This document shows, in pieces, positions 1-7,979 of a stretch of 64,000 bases of DNA. Below the pieces are notes generated by a model that worked only from the letters and a program-made list of their open reading frames with translations, was not told the DNA's origin and did no database searches. Both the position numbers and the translations under genes were made by a program. The stretch spans positions 39,421-103,420 of the forward strand of contig DYEF01000046.1 of NCBI GenBank assembly GCA_020725805.1. The letters are read 5' to 3'. The DNA is from Bdellovibrio sp. Lineage in GTDB: Bacteria; Myxococcota; SpSt-1050. The stretch's first letter is position 1. Each line of letters begins with the position of its first letter.

Positions 1-418
1 AGAATAGCTCGCTGTCCGTCTCCCCCTGTATGTTTCGCATAAGAAAATCCGGGAGTTTGAAGAAAAGCTTCGTGTCTATCTTTGAAAAGTTGTATATGGA
101 GCCGATATGGGCAAATACAAAATTGCGGAACCTGAAGGGATGGGTATTTTCTATCTTGAAAAGACCGGTCTCGGCAATTCTTATATGGACGATTAGTGTA
201 TCCGATTTTACATCACGGGCGATATCGAAGCAGCTTTTATCGAGCCTCTGCCTGTTGAGGGGCTTTTTGAAAATCAGAGCCCTGAAGTCGTTGAAATAAC
301 CCATTCCGTAACCATCATAGCTGACCTCCGGGTCCGGTCTGTAGATATCCTTCTTGCTGTAAAGAAAACAGCTCAATCTGTCCGGATTGTTGCACATTAC
401 ACCGAGGAGTCTGCACAT
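1..418 (-). CDS. Class II glutamine amidotransferase (YafJ/GATase_4-like), C-terminus beyond window edge
   Basis: Reading the minus strand from an ATG at 418 gives 139 codons without a stop up to the window edge. The protein opens with MCRLLGV, so Cys2 becomes the N-terminal nucleophile after Met removal, as in class II (Ntn) amidotransferases that release ammonia from glutamine. Further family landmarks follow: GYGMGYFNDFRA (usually G.G.GY...G.A), HIR, ENTHPF and GETDSELF. A GGAGAG ribosome site sits just upstream. The motif that normally reads HNG, whose Asn and Gly form the oxyanion hole, reads HIG here, and the usual AT of 'R.AT.G' reads AE. Either activity is altered or the glutaminase has become something else. 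It follows the TPR gene on the same strand after 65 bases. Family assignment is firm; substrate is unknown. Confidence 0.82.
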   Translation of the reverse strand, partial: MCRLLGVMCNNPDRLSCFLYSKKDIYRPDPEVSYDGYGMGYFNDFRALIFKKPLNRQRLDKSCFDIARDVKSDTLIVHIRIAETGLFKIENTHPFRFRNFVFAHIGSIYNFSKIDTKLFFKLPDFLMRNIQGETDSELF

Positions 419-483
419 AAACTCTCCTTCTCTTGAGGCCTAAAGATATTAAATCAAACAGGATTTTGTTTCAAGAAAATAAG

Positions 484-3012
484 TTATTTTATCTTTTCGA
501 ACAGACGCTCTGCCTCGTCATTTATAGGTTTTTCGAGTTTGTCGATAGTGGGGGCAGATACAATTTTGACGCCCAGAAGGTCCGATGTCTTTGTGTCGAA
601 GAGCTTCATCTTTATCTGGAGGTTTCTTCCGAACCGTCCGATCTCTCCCGAAACTATATAGTCTGCGCCTATATTCTTTCCGGTCTCTACCTCGCACTCT
701 CCCTCACAGCTTTCGAGATTCTTTCCGGGCGGCAGCAGCTGAAGAATACTCTCCCTTGTCATAACCATAAACTGGGTTCTCGAGAGCACCTCTCTTGCGG
801 CCATTCTGACCATGTCGGTAATTGCCTGAGCCTCATAGGTTGTAATCTTTGCGAAATTCAGGAATTCGAGAACGGCCACCTTCTTCTTCTCCTTCGGTTC
901 TTCCTTGACCACAGCCGCCTGCTGCCCTTTTATGGCAGTTGGTGTAATTGCCTGTGCATCCGTGCAGCTGACCTGAATACCGAGTTTGCAGGCCTGCTCG
1001 AAGGCCTTCTTTGCATTTTCAAGGTCGCCTGAGGCCTTGTAGGCAAGACCTAATCTGTCCCAGAGATTTCCGTTCGACGGGACGATCTTTGTTGCCTGAA
1101 CATAGAATTCTATTGCCTTCTTGTGATTTCCGCTCATAGCGTATTCGAAACCTGCCTCTTCGAGGGCCTTTGCGTGTTTCGGGTCCTTCTCCACGGCCTT
1201 GAGGAACTGGTCAAGGGCGTCTGCATATTTTGCCTGTCCCTGATAGATCTTTCCCTGCTGGTAAAAATAGTCTGCTGTTCCGGGCGTAAAGGTATTTACA
1301 GTTGGTGTTGCCGTCTGCTTGCCGGTCTTTAGTGTCTGTGCGTCGGTGCAGGAGGCCTGAATACCGAGTTTACATGCCTCATCGAAAGCCTTTATTGCCT
1401 CTGCCGTATTCCCTGCTGCTTTCTGGGCAAGTCCCAGCCTGTCCCAGAGATTTCCGCTTTTCGGGTTGAGTTTCAGTGCCAGATTGTAGTAGGAGATGGC
1501 AGTCTTGTTATCTCCCTTCATCGCAAATTCGAAACCGGCTTCTTCTAAGGCTGCGGCATTTTTCGGGTTAAGTTCCACGGCCTTGAGAAACATATTGAGC
1601 GCCTCTTCGTACTTTGCGGCGCTCTGGAGTTTCTTCCCTTCCTGATAATACCATTCTGATGTGTTCGGCACAGCATTATTTGCAGTAGCCGCAGGTTGTG
1701 CCGCGCTCTGTGGTGTGGCAGTCCCTGCCGAACCTTTGAGCTGGTTGGCATCTGTGCAGGAGACCTGAATACCGAGTTTGCAGGCCTGCTCGAAAGCCTT
1801 TATTGCCTCCGGAATGTTGTTCATTGATTTGTACGCAAGTCCCATCCTGTCCCATGCTGTTGAGTAGGTAGGGGCTATCTGAAGTGCCTTCGAGTAGTAG
1901 GATATGGCGTCATTGTATTTTCCCTTCATTGCCAGTTCGAATCCAGCATCTGTGAGTGCCTGATAGTGATTCGGGTTTATGCTAATTGCCTTGAGAAACA
2001 TATTGAGCGCCTCTTCGTACTTTGCGGCGCTCTGGAGTTTTTTGCCTTCCTGATAATATGTCTCTGCCTGACTGAGTCCGGTGGCGGTCTGCTGCGGTTG
2101 TGCTACGGGTTGTGTTGTGGCAATTCCTGTCGAACCCTTAAGCTGGCTGGCGTCGGTGCAGGAGGCCTGAATACCGAGTTTGCAGGCCTGCTCGAAAGCC
2201 TTTATTGCCTCCGGAATGTTGTTCATTGATTTGTACGCAAGTCCCATCCTGTCCCATGCATTCGCCGCTGACGGGTTTACCTGTATAGCTTTTTTGTAGT
2301 AATCGATACCGGTCTGCGGTTTACCTGCCATGGCGTATTCATAGCCGGCCTCTTCAAGGGCGGCGGCGTGGGACGGATTTACGGAGATGGCCTTGAGAAA
2401 CATATTGAGTGCATCAGTGTATTTTCCCTGACCCTGATAGATCTTTCCCTGTTTGTAGTAGTAATCTGCCGACCCGGGGGTGTAGGGATTTACTGTGCCG
2501 GACTGGGGCTGTGTGTTCTGAACAGGCTGGGCCGGTTGTTCCTGCTGATTGCTGAATGATTTGGTCTTCAGGTCGTCACAGGAAGCCTTTACACCGAGGT
2601 CACAGGCCTTCTGGAAATACATCTTTGCCTTCTCTTCGTTTCCGAGATTCCTGTATATAACACCTGCCGTATCATTTAATCCCGGGTAATTCGGTTTTAT
2701 CTTGAGGGCCTTCTCGATATACAGTACTGCATCACTGTATTTGCCCTGCAAATTATAGATTTCCGCGAGCCGTTTGAGTGAACCTAAGTGTTTGGGGTTT
2801 TTGTTCAGAGCCTTTTTGTAATTCTCTATGGCATTTTCCTTGAAGCCTCCGGTATACTGGTCCTCTGCAAGGATATAATAATCTTCCGCAGTCATTGTCG
2901 GCTTCGGCTTTGGTTTGGTCTGTTGGGTTTCTTCTGTCTGTGCATAAAGGATGGATGAAAAAAGGAAGAAAAGGGCTAAGCAGATAAAAAACTTTACTTT
3001 CTGATGATACAT
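484..3012 (-). CDS. Exported TPR-repeat protein with a C-terminal CsgG/FlgO-like domain
   Basis: 842 residues. It has an N-terminal signal peptide (basic start, hydrophobic core to about residue 22, ending YAQ), so it is exported. Residues about 43-700 hold five long units of about 130 residues. Each has an 'YYQEGKK..' helix pair, a 'WDR.GLA.K' TPR pair and a Sel1-like ending 'AF..ACKLGIQ.SC.DA' with two spaced cysteines, followed by a Pro/Gln/Thr-rich linker. The last 140 residues start KKKVAVLEF and continue with 'GADYIVSGEI' and 'KLFDT.T...LG', which resembles the CsgG/FlgO/TolB-N type domain of outer-membrane assembly proteins. A GAGGTG ribosome site precedes the ATG. Likely a periplasmic scaffold; the partner is unknown. 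Two of the repeat units share stretches of identical DNA. Confidence 0.85.
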   Translation of the reverse strand: MYHQKVKFFICLALFFLFSSILYAQTEETQQTKPKPKPTMTAEDYYILAEDQYTGGFKENAIENYKKALNKNPKHLGSLKRLAEIYNLQGKYSDAVLYIEKALKIKPNYPGLNDTAGVIYRNLGNEEKAKMYFQKACDLGVKASCDDLKTKSFSNQQEQPAQPVQNTQPQSGTVNPYTPGSADYYYKQGKIYQGQGKYTDALNMFLKAISVNPSHAAALEEAGYEYAMAGKPQTGIDYYKKAIQVNPSAANAWDRMGLAYKSMNNIPEAIKAFEQACKLGIQASCTDASQLKGSTGIATTQPVAQPQQTATGLSQAETYYQEGKKLQSAAKYEEALNMFLKAISINPNHYQALTDAGFELAMKGKYNDAISYYSKALQIAPTYSTAWDRMGLAYKSMNNIPEAIKAFEQACKLGIQVSCTDANQLKGSAGTATPQSAAQPAATANNAVPNTSEWYYQEGKKLQSAAKYEEALNMFLKAVELNPKNAAALEEAGFEFAMKGDNKTAISYYNLALKLNPKSGNLWDRLGLAQKAAGNTAEAIKAFDEACKLGIQASCTDAQTLKTGKQTATPTVNTFTPGTADYFYQQGKIYQGQAKYADALDQFLKAVEKDPKHAKALEEAGFEYAMSGNHKKAIEFYVQATKIVPSNGNLWDRLGLAYKASGDLENAKKAFEQACKLGIQVSCTDAQAITPTAIKGQQAAVVKEEPKEKKKVAVLEFLNFAKITTYEAQAITDMVRMAAREVLSRTQFMVMTRESILQLLPPGKNLESCEGECEVETGKNIGADYIVSGEIGRFGRNLQIKMKLFDTKTSDLLGVKIVSAPTIDKLEKPINDEAERLFEKIK
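1581..2259. repeat. Near-identical direct DNA repeats inside the TPR gene
   Basis: The 94 bases at 1764-1857 recur without mismatch at 2166-2259 (offset 402), and the 52 bases at 1581-1632 recur at 1989-2040 (offset 408). Both offsets are multiples of three (134 and 136 codons), matching the protein repeat unit. Identity at synonymous positions, while the linkers differ, points to recent unit duplication or gene conversion. Confidence 0.9.
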
Positions 3013-3094
3013 GATTCACCTCGGGTCTTTTGGGATATAGGTTATTGGCCGTATCACCAGCCAGTTAGCACCCGATTAGTGCAATTGCAAATTT

Positions 3095-3116
3095 AAAAAC
3101 GAATCTTTGGGATTCG
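3095..3116 (-). terminator. Possible intrinsic terminator on the minus strand
   Basis: On the minus strand CGAATC, a five-base loop and GATTCG form a 6-bp stem followed by five T. No minus gene ends just upstream, so it could stop antisense read-through from the minus-strand permease gene that ends at 3783, or attenuate transcription of the TPR gene. The stem is short and AT-rich, so the call is weak. Confidence 0.35.
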
Positions 3117-3199
3117 GTTACACGCATACGCCGGACCTGTTTTTTCTTTTATTCGGAATATTTGTCTGATATAGGTTTTTGTGTTCCTGGAGGGCAGAT

Positions 3200-3781
3200 A
3201 TGCTGATTATTGCAACTATTCTTACGACGGCATTTGCGTTTCTCTTTGCCTTTCTCTGGCTGAGCCAGAAGAGAGGATACGCCGGGATACGGATAGGCAG
3301 AAGGGGGGGTTCCGTTTTTGCGGCAGAGACATCATTCGGGGGCGATTTTGAATTTGCAGAAAGTATTATTGGTCAGATAAATGACCTGAATGATTACAGG
3401 ATATATCTTGTATGTTCGGGTGTGCCGGAAAGACCGCCGAATAAAAACATATCGGACAAGGAGTACTTTGCAGGCAGGTTGAGTCCCGAAGAGACCGGAA
3501 GTCTTAAAATATACAGGCAGTTTAAGGATATTTCGTTCTTCTTCCTGAACGAAGAAGTGGAGGATACGGAGAAGATTCTTCTTACCCACGACCTTATTGT
3601 AAATTCGGCACAGATCCCCGACAGGGAACTCCTTCTGGAATCAGGTTTTATTGTTACCATCATATCCCGCAGCGATATTGTCGCGGTTACAGGGGTAAAG
3701 GGGGAGTTCGAGAAGATTCTCTTCGGAATCTCCGATTACTCTTTCTCCAAAGGCAGAAAGGTGATTCTCTCGAAGATGTAG
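3200..3781 (+). CDS. Membrane-anchored protein of unknown function
   Basis: 193 residues from the ATG behind GGAGGG; an earlier in-frame start exists but lacks a ribosome site. The N-terminus (about residues 2-22) is a single hydrophobic segment followed by QKR, so the protein is probably tethered to the inner membrane with its soluble part in the cytoplasm. The soluble part alternates hydrophobic strands and charged helices and contains acidic stretches (FLNEEVEDTEKI) but no motif I recognise. It is monocistronic between two minus-strand transcripts, with its stop 2 bases from the convergent permease stop. No function is assigned. Confidence 0.6.
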   Translation: MLIIATILTTAFAFLFAFLWLSQKRGYAGIRIGRRGGSVFAAETSFGGDFEFAESIIGQINDLNDYRIYLVCSGVPERPPNKNISDKEYFAGRLSPEETGSLKIYRQFKDISFFFLNEEVEDTEKILLTHDLIVNSAQIPDRELLLESGFIVTIISRSDIVAVTGVKGEFEKILFGISDYSFSKGRKVILSKM

Positions 3782-3782
3782 C

Positions 3783-4526
3783 TTATCTGAAAAAGGTGAG
3801 AAAGAGACTCCTGAGACTCAGCAGAACAATGAGTAAACCCGTTAGTAGCATGATTTTCCGGGAGGAAATTTTTTTACACAGGTAAGCCGCAAGAGGTGCC
3901 GAGGCAACCCCTCCCAAAATAAGTGCGATTACAGTTCTCAGGTCCAGATCCTTTACGAGAACAATAAAAACCCCTCCCTGTGCGACGGTGATAAAGAATT
4001 CTGCCAGATTGACCGAGCCTATTATTTTCCTCGGTTCATAACCTCTGGCCATAAGTGTGGAGGTTACAATCGGGCCCCAGCCTCCTCCCCCGATTGCATC
4101 GAAGAACCCTCCGGCAAGTGCCAGAAAACCAGCCTTGTATTCTGTGGAGAGTGGTCTCTTCTTTCCGAAACTTCTGTACAGAATGATAAATCCCATTGCC
4201 AGAAGATATATCGAGACGAACGGTTTCATCTTTTCTGACGGCAGATTACAGAGGATAAAGGCACCGGTTACGGCGCCCGCACTTCCCGGGATCAGCAGTC
4301 TGACAAAGAGCTTCTTGTCCACGTTTCCGAATCTTAAATGACTTATTCCGGAAGCTGCAGAGACAAATATCTCGGAGAGGTGAACCGTGGCACTCGAAAG
4401 AACAGGTGTAAGACCGATACCTATGAGCATGCTGGAGGAGATCACCCCGTAACCCATTCCGAGTGAGCCGTCGATAAACTCGGCGGCAAAACCAATAAGG
4501 AAGAATATTATCAGTCTTAAATTCAA
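3783..4526 (-). CDS. TauE/SafE (DUF81) family membrane permease
   Basis: 247 residues, almost entirely hydrophobic, with about eight predicted membrane segments in two related halves. The first half carries GFAAEFIDGSLGMGYG and the second GGFFDAIGGGGWGPIVTS, which is the inverted pseudo-repeat signature of the TauE/SafE family (sulfite, sulfoacetate or other small organic/sulfur anion export). Length fits the family. It lies 9 bases downstream of a radical SAM gene on the same strand, so the two are probably co-transcribed and the permease may export or import a substrate of that enzyme. Family is clear; transported ion is not. Confidence 0.85.
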   Translation of the reverse strand: MNLRLIIFFLIGFAAEFIDGSLGMGYGVISSSMLIGIGLTPVLSSATVHLSEIFVSAASGISHLRFGNVDKKLFVRLLIPGSAGAVTGAFILCNLPSEKMKPFVSIYLLAMGFIILYRSFGKKRPLSTEYKAGFLALAGGFFDAIGGGGWGPIVTSTLMARGYEPRKIIGSVNLAEFFITVAQGGVFIVLVKDLDLRTVIALILGGVASAPLAAYLCKKISSRKIMLLTGLLIVLLSLRSLFLTFFR

Positions 4527-4535
4527 GGGATTATC

Positions 4536-5762
4536 CTATCTGATTCTCACTTTTTTAATAAAGAAAGATGCCATAATCTGTTTGATTCTGTTTATGAGAT
4601 GATATTTCTTCCACAGAAAGTCTCCGACCTCATCTCTTGCGGCAAAGACTTTTGACTCAAGCGGTGTAACAATTATACTGACATTAATCCCCGGGGCAAG
4701 CCCTACCGGGATATTGTTTTTTATCATACTTACATAGGCAAATCCGAGTATTTCGCTCATCGTCCCGAAAGACGGGGGTCTCTCTGTCTCCATATCGGAC
4801 CCCTCAAGCGGCCTGAAGACACAGATCGTGGGGAATGCCCCCAGACCGGTAATTCTCTGAATGATCTTTTTTGTCTCATCCGTACTCTCTATTCCGGCAA
4901 TGATCTCTCCCGAGACAGAGCCGGCAGGGAAAATCCTTGCACAGTATTCTATGGCATTAAGATATTCTCTGTGGCCTATATCAGCATATTTTCCGGGGCA
5001 TACTTTTTTGAAATATTCTTCACTTCCGAATTCGATACAGAATGACATATGGTCAGCGCCGGCATCCCTTAATCTGTCATATACGGTTAGGTCTCCGAAT
5101 GGCGGAAACTGAACACCTGTAAGGAGCCCGGTATTCTTCCTGATTTTACCTATCAGCCCGATAAATTCTTTTGGATCCCTGATGGCATTGTATCCGCTGT
5201 TGAAGTGAACGAATGTTATATCGCACTCCTTCTTTGCCTCTTCGATTACTTCCAGAATATCGGTTTCGGATTTTTCGATCTCTTCGTTCTTACCTACATT
5301 TATACCTGTTGTACAGAATCTGCACCTTCTTGAGCTGTTCCCTTTCCAGAATTCGCAGATCCCTCCGACATATACTGATAAAAGGCTTCCCTGCATTACC
5401 CCGATTCTCGACATCTGTTTCCCCGATGAGGTCTTCTTTTCATAAAAGGCGGGAGGGGTGAAGATTTCTATGTCAAAATCCGAAAACTGATTTAGTGTCT
5501 CGTTGACTACCCTTATTCTGCCGTCCTTTTGCGTGAGTATATAGGGCGATTCCTGTGCAAACTTCTCCCTGACAGGGGCATTTACGCGGATTATTTTGTC
5601 AAAAATCAGTTCGATTCCCGAACCGAGTCCCGCTCTTGTCCTGAAGATTCTGAGGGAGCTGTTCTCCCTGAGGGAGTCGTCGATTCTGAGTCCCTTGCAG
5701 AAGATGTCGAGTTTCAAAAGTATCGGATTTTTCAATATGTCTGATTGTGTTATGCCGGTCAT
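4536..5762 (-). CDS. Radical SAM protein with unusual CX10CX2C cluster motif
   Basis: 408 residues from the ATG behind GGAAG; a TTG seven codons earlier is less likely. Cys136, Cys147 and Cys150 (CEFWK...CRFC) are the probable ligands of the 4Fe-4S cluster, but the spacing is CX10CX2C rather than CX3CX2C. The following TTGINVG, the 'HFNSGYNAI' strand and the glycine-rich 'GAFPTICVFRPL' strand fit a radical SAM partial barrel. There is no B12-binding domain ahead of it; the 110 N-terminal residues are specific to this protein. It is transcribed with the TauE-like permease. Substrate is unknown; radical SAM assignment is good, subfamily uncertain. Confidence 0.75.
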   Translation of the reverse strand: MTGITQSDILKNPILLKLDIFCKGLRIDDSLRENSSLRIFRTRAGLGSGIELIFDKIIRVNAPVREKFAQESPYILTQKDGRIRVVNETLNQFSDFDIEIFTPPAFYEKKTSSGKQMSRIGVMQGSLLSVYVGGICEFWKGNSSRRCRFCTTGINVGKNEEIEKSETDILEVIEEAKKECDITFVHFNSGYNAIRDPKEFIGLIGKIRKNTGLLTGVQFPPFGDLTVYDRLRDAGADHMSFCIEFGSEEYFKKVCPGKYADIGHREYLNAIEYCARIFPAGSVSGEIIAGIESTDETKKIIQRITGLGAFPTICVFRPLEGSDMETERPPSFGTMSEILGFAYVSMIKNNIPVGLAPGINVSIIVTPLESKVFAARDEVGDFLWKKYHLINRIKQIMASFFIKKVRIR

Positions 5763-5789
5763 ATTCTGCTTCCAGAAAGACAAAAGAGT

Positions 5790-5818
5790 TCTTTACAAAG
5801 CAAAGCCATATTAGTCAA
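5790..5818 (-). promoter_or_regulatory. Sigma-70-like promoter for the radical SAM/permease pair
   Basis: On the minus strand TTGACT, a 17-base spacer and TAAAGA stand about 28 bases upstream of the chosen ATG. The predicted start site supports initiation at 5762 rather than at the earlier TTG. Confidence 0.4.
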
Positions 5819-5969
5819 GGATTAATAAATGGTCCTTTGGATTCCCTGTAAATTCCTGTAAGGGAAATCAGGAACCCGGCTCTTTTTGCCAAAGGGGAAA
5901 ATAATGATGAAAATAATTGAATTGCCGGAATTATTCGGATAGTAATCATCAGAAGGGCGGTTTTGCGGT

Positions 5970-7025
5970 ATGAAAGAGTCCAACGTACCCGGATTGATAG
6001 ATTTAAGAGCAGTAAACAGAATGCTCCGACGATATAATGCCGGTCTTTTAAAAAGATATCTCGGACGAACGGTCTGTGACAGCGTCAGGATTGATGCGGA
6101 TGTGCTGAACAAGGGGATATTTACTCCGCTCTCAGACTTTCTCGGCCGCGGGGGAAAGAGGTGGAGGGTCTCTCTTTTCGATACTGTTCTTAAGATAACA
6201 GGCGGCAGTAAGGAGAGATACAGGAAATATTCTGTCATAACCGAACTTATTCACAACGGGACTCTTATGGCAGACGATATAGAGGATAACTCCCCGATGA
6301 GGAGAGGGCTTCCCGCACTTCATTTGATATACGGTACTGATATAGTCCTCAACCTCTCTCAGTTTCTGTATTTCTTCCCGCTCATTGAACTTCCGGAGCT
6401 TAAAGACAAGGACCTCAGGTCGAAACTGATGAACATCTATATAGAGGAGATGATAAAGCTCGCATCCGGACAGGCTGTTGATATTGTCTGGCACAAAGGA
6501 CTGTATGATATAGGGAAAATAACAGTCAGGGACTACCTCACTATGTGCTCGATGAAGACCGGATCTCTTGCAAGGATGTCGGTAAGGATGGCTTGTGCAT
6601 TTGCCGGCACTGACAGGTCAAAGGAACGTTCTCTGGCCGGTTTCGCCACTGCGCTCGGAATCGCTTTTCAGATAAGGGATGATATCCTCGACATTACGGA
6701 ATCCGGTCTTTCGGCGAAGAAGGGTGGTACAGGTAATGATATTACCGAGGGGAAGATAACGCTTGTGGTTCTGAGAACGTTGAAAGTGGCAGACCGCTCT
6801 GACAGGAAAAGACTCCTTGGCATTCTTATGGCTCATACGAGGGACCGCAGAAAGATCATAAAGGCTCTGGATATTATTCAGCGATATGACGGTATCAGCT
6901 TCTCGCTTGAGACTGCCAGATCTGTTCTAAAAAGGTCTTTTTGTGGCCTCAAAAGAGAGTTTTCCGAAAATAAGGTAAAAAAACTGAGGGAGTTTGCTGA
7001 TTTCTGTCTGAACAGAGACGTATAA
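5970..7025 (+). CDS. Trans-prenyl diphosphate synthase, geranylgeranyl type
   Basis: 351 residues. Catalyses head-to-tail condensation of isopentenyl diphosphate with an allylic diphosphate. GGKRWR (61-66) is the IPP-binding motif; DDIED (102-106) and DDILD (237-241) are the two Mg-binding Asp-rich motifs. DDIEDNSPMRRG followed by H..YG is the form typical of GGPP synthases. Small residues (Gly, Thr) five and four positions ahead of DDIED leave room for a chain of C20 or longer rather than C15. The C-terminus carries NDITEGK. It converges with a UbiA prenyltransferase 27 bases downstream, a natural user of its product. Family certain; chain length is inferred. Confidence 0.93.
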   Translation: MKESNVPGLIDLRAVNRMLRRYNAGLLKRYLGRTVCDSVRIDADVLNKGIFTPLSDFLGRGGKRWRVSLFDTVLKITGGSKERYRKYSVITELIHNGTLMADDIEDNSPMRRGLPALHLIYGTDIVLNLSQFLYFFPLIELPELKDKDLRSKLMNIYIEEMIKLASGQAVDIVWHKGLYDIGKITVRDYLTMCSMKTGSLARMSVRMACAFAGTDRSKERSLAGFATALGIAFQIRDDILDITESGLSAKKGGTGNDITEGKITLVVLRTLKVADRSDRKRLLGILMAHTRDRRKIIKALDIIQRYDGISFSLETARSVLKRSFCGLKREFSENKVKKLREFADFCLNRDV

Positions 7026-7052
7026 ATATCTGAACCGGCTTTTTTTATTCCT

Positions 7053-7979
7053 CTAAAAGATATACGAGAGCATAAATCCTATCTGTAAAGTAAACATAAG
7101 ATAGTACATATGGTGCCAGCTGGGATGATTTTCTGTAAGTTTTTCGAACGGGTCCTTGTCTATCATTCTGACGACGAAATGTCCCCAGACGGTACAGATG
7201 ACTCCGAGGGAAACGAGCAGATACCTGTTGCCGGTGAAATAGCCTGATAATGTGAGAAGAATAATCAGCAGGAAGGGGAGTGTATAGAAGGGGTAGATAA
7301 TCTTTACGGTCAGGTCCTTTCCGTACATGACCGGGAGGGTGTTGCAGCCGTTCGATTTATCCCCTTTTATATCTGCAAAGTCCTTGCTGTTTGTGGCGCC
7401 GAAGAGAAAGAGACCGAATATCAGTCCTATGAACCACGCCTCGGGGAGCAGGATAGACTTCGTGACAGACCATCCGGCGACCTTCAGAAGGATGCCCCGC
7501 GGTATTGCGATTGTCAGATTCGCAACCCATCCGTTCTTCTTGAATCTGAAAGGAGGTGCGCTGTAGAGGATTGTGGCAACCGCTGCCGCAAGAAACATCA
7601 GAAAGCATCCGGTGTTGATAAGCAGGGTTGAAAATACAGAGACAATATATAGTATCAGGGAGAATAATTTTGCCTCTTTTATGCTCATATCTCCTCTGAC
7701 CAGGACGCGTCCGGGCTTGTTGATACGGTCGATTTCGATATCATATATCTGATTGAGTACGTTCGATGCCGCATTCAGAAGGGATGCCATAACAGATGCT
7801 AAAGCGATTTTGATTATCCACAGTTCGGTTGTTTCCGAGTTGTGGGTAAATTTCGGACTTGCCCCGTAGGCAGTAATGGCTCCGCTTATTATCCCGAGGG
7901 CAGGGGCAATGAGGGTAAAGGGACGCATAATTTCTACGTATATTCCAACCGGACTTTTTGAAGTCTTTCTATCTGTCAT
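7053..7979 (-). CDS. UbiA-family membrane prenyltransferase
   Basis: 308 residues with eight to nine membrane segments. First Asp-rich motif NQIYDIEID (Asn76, Asp80, Asp84) and second KDFADIKGDKSNG (Asp200, Asp203, Asp207) coordinate Mg and the prenyl diphosphate. The KD..D..GD...G..TLP form is seen in the branch holding digeranylgeranylglyceryl-phosphate synthase, chlorophyll synthase and homogentisate prenyltransferases, more than in 4-hydroxybenzoate UbiA. It overlaps the upstream B12-type radical SAM gene by 11 bases, so it is translated from the same transcript. Together with the convergent prenyl synthase this suggests a prenylated lipid or quinone-like product modified by the radical enzymes. 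Acceptor unknown. Confidence 0.9.
   Translation of the reverse strand: MTDRKTSKSPVGIYVEIMRPFTLIAPALGIISGAITAYGASPKFTHNSETTELWIIKIALASVMASLLNAASNVLNQIYDIEIDRINKPGRVLVRGDMSIKEAKLFSLILYIVSVFSTLLINTGCFLMFLAAAVATILYSAPPFRFKKNGWVANLTIAIPRGILLKVAGWSVTKSILLPEAWFIGLIFGLFLFGATNSKDFADIKGDKSNGCNTLPVMYGKDLTVKIIYPFYTLPFLLIILLTLSGYFTGNRYLLVSLGVICTVWGHFVVRMIDKDPFEKLTENHPSWHHMYYLMFTLQIGFMLSYIF

Noticed and set aside
433-1032. A 199-codon plus-strand frame opposite the TPR protein
   Set aside because: Same reason: a mirror of the TPR gene with no start signal and random-looking Cys/His/Leu-rich translation.
5904-5942. A 12-codon ORF (MMKIIELPELFG) ahead of the prenyl synthase
   Set aside because: No convincing ribosome spacing or promoter, a 27-base gap to the next start, and no coupling; probably chance.
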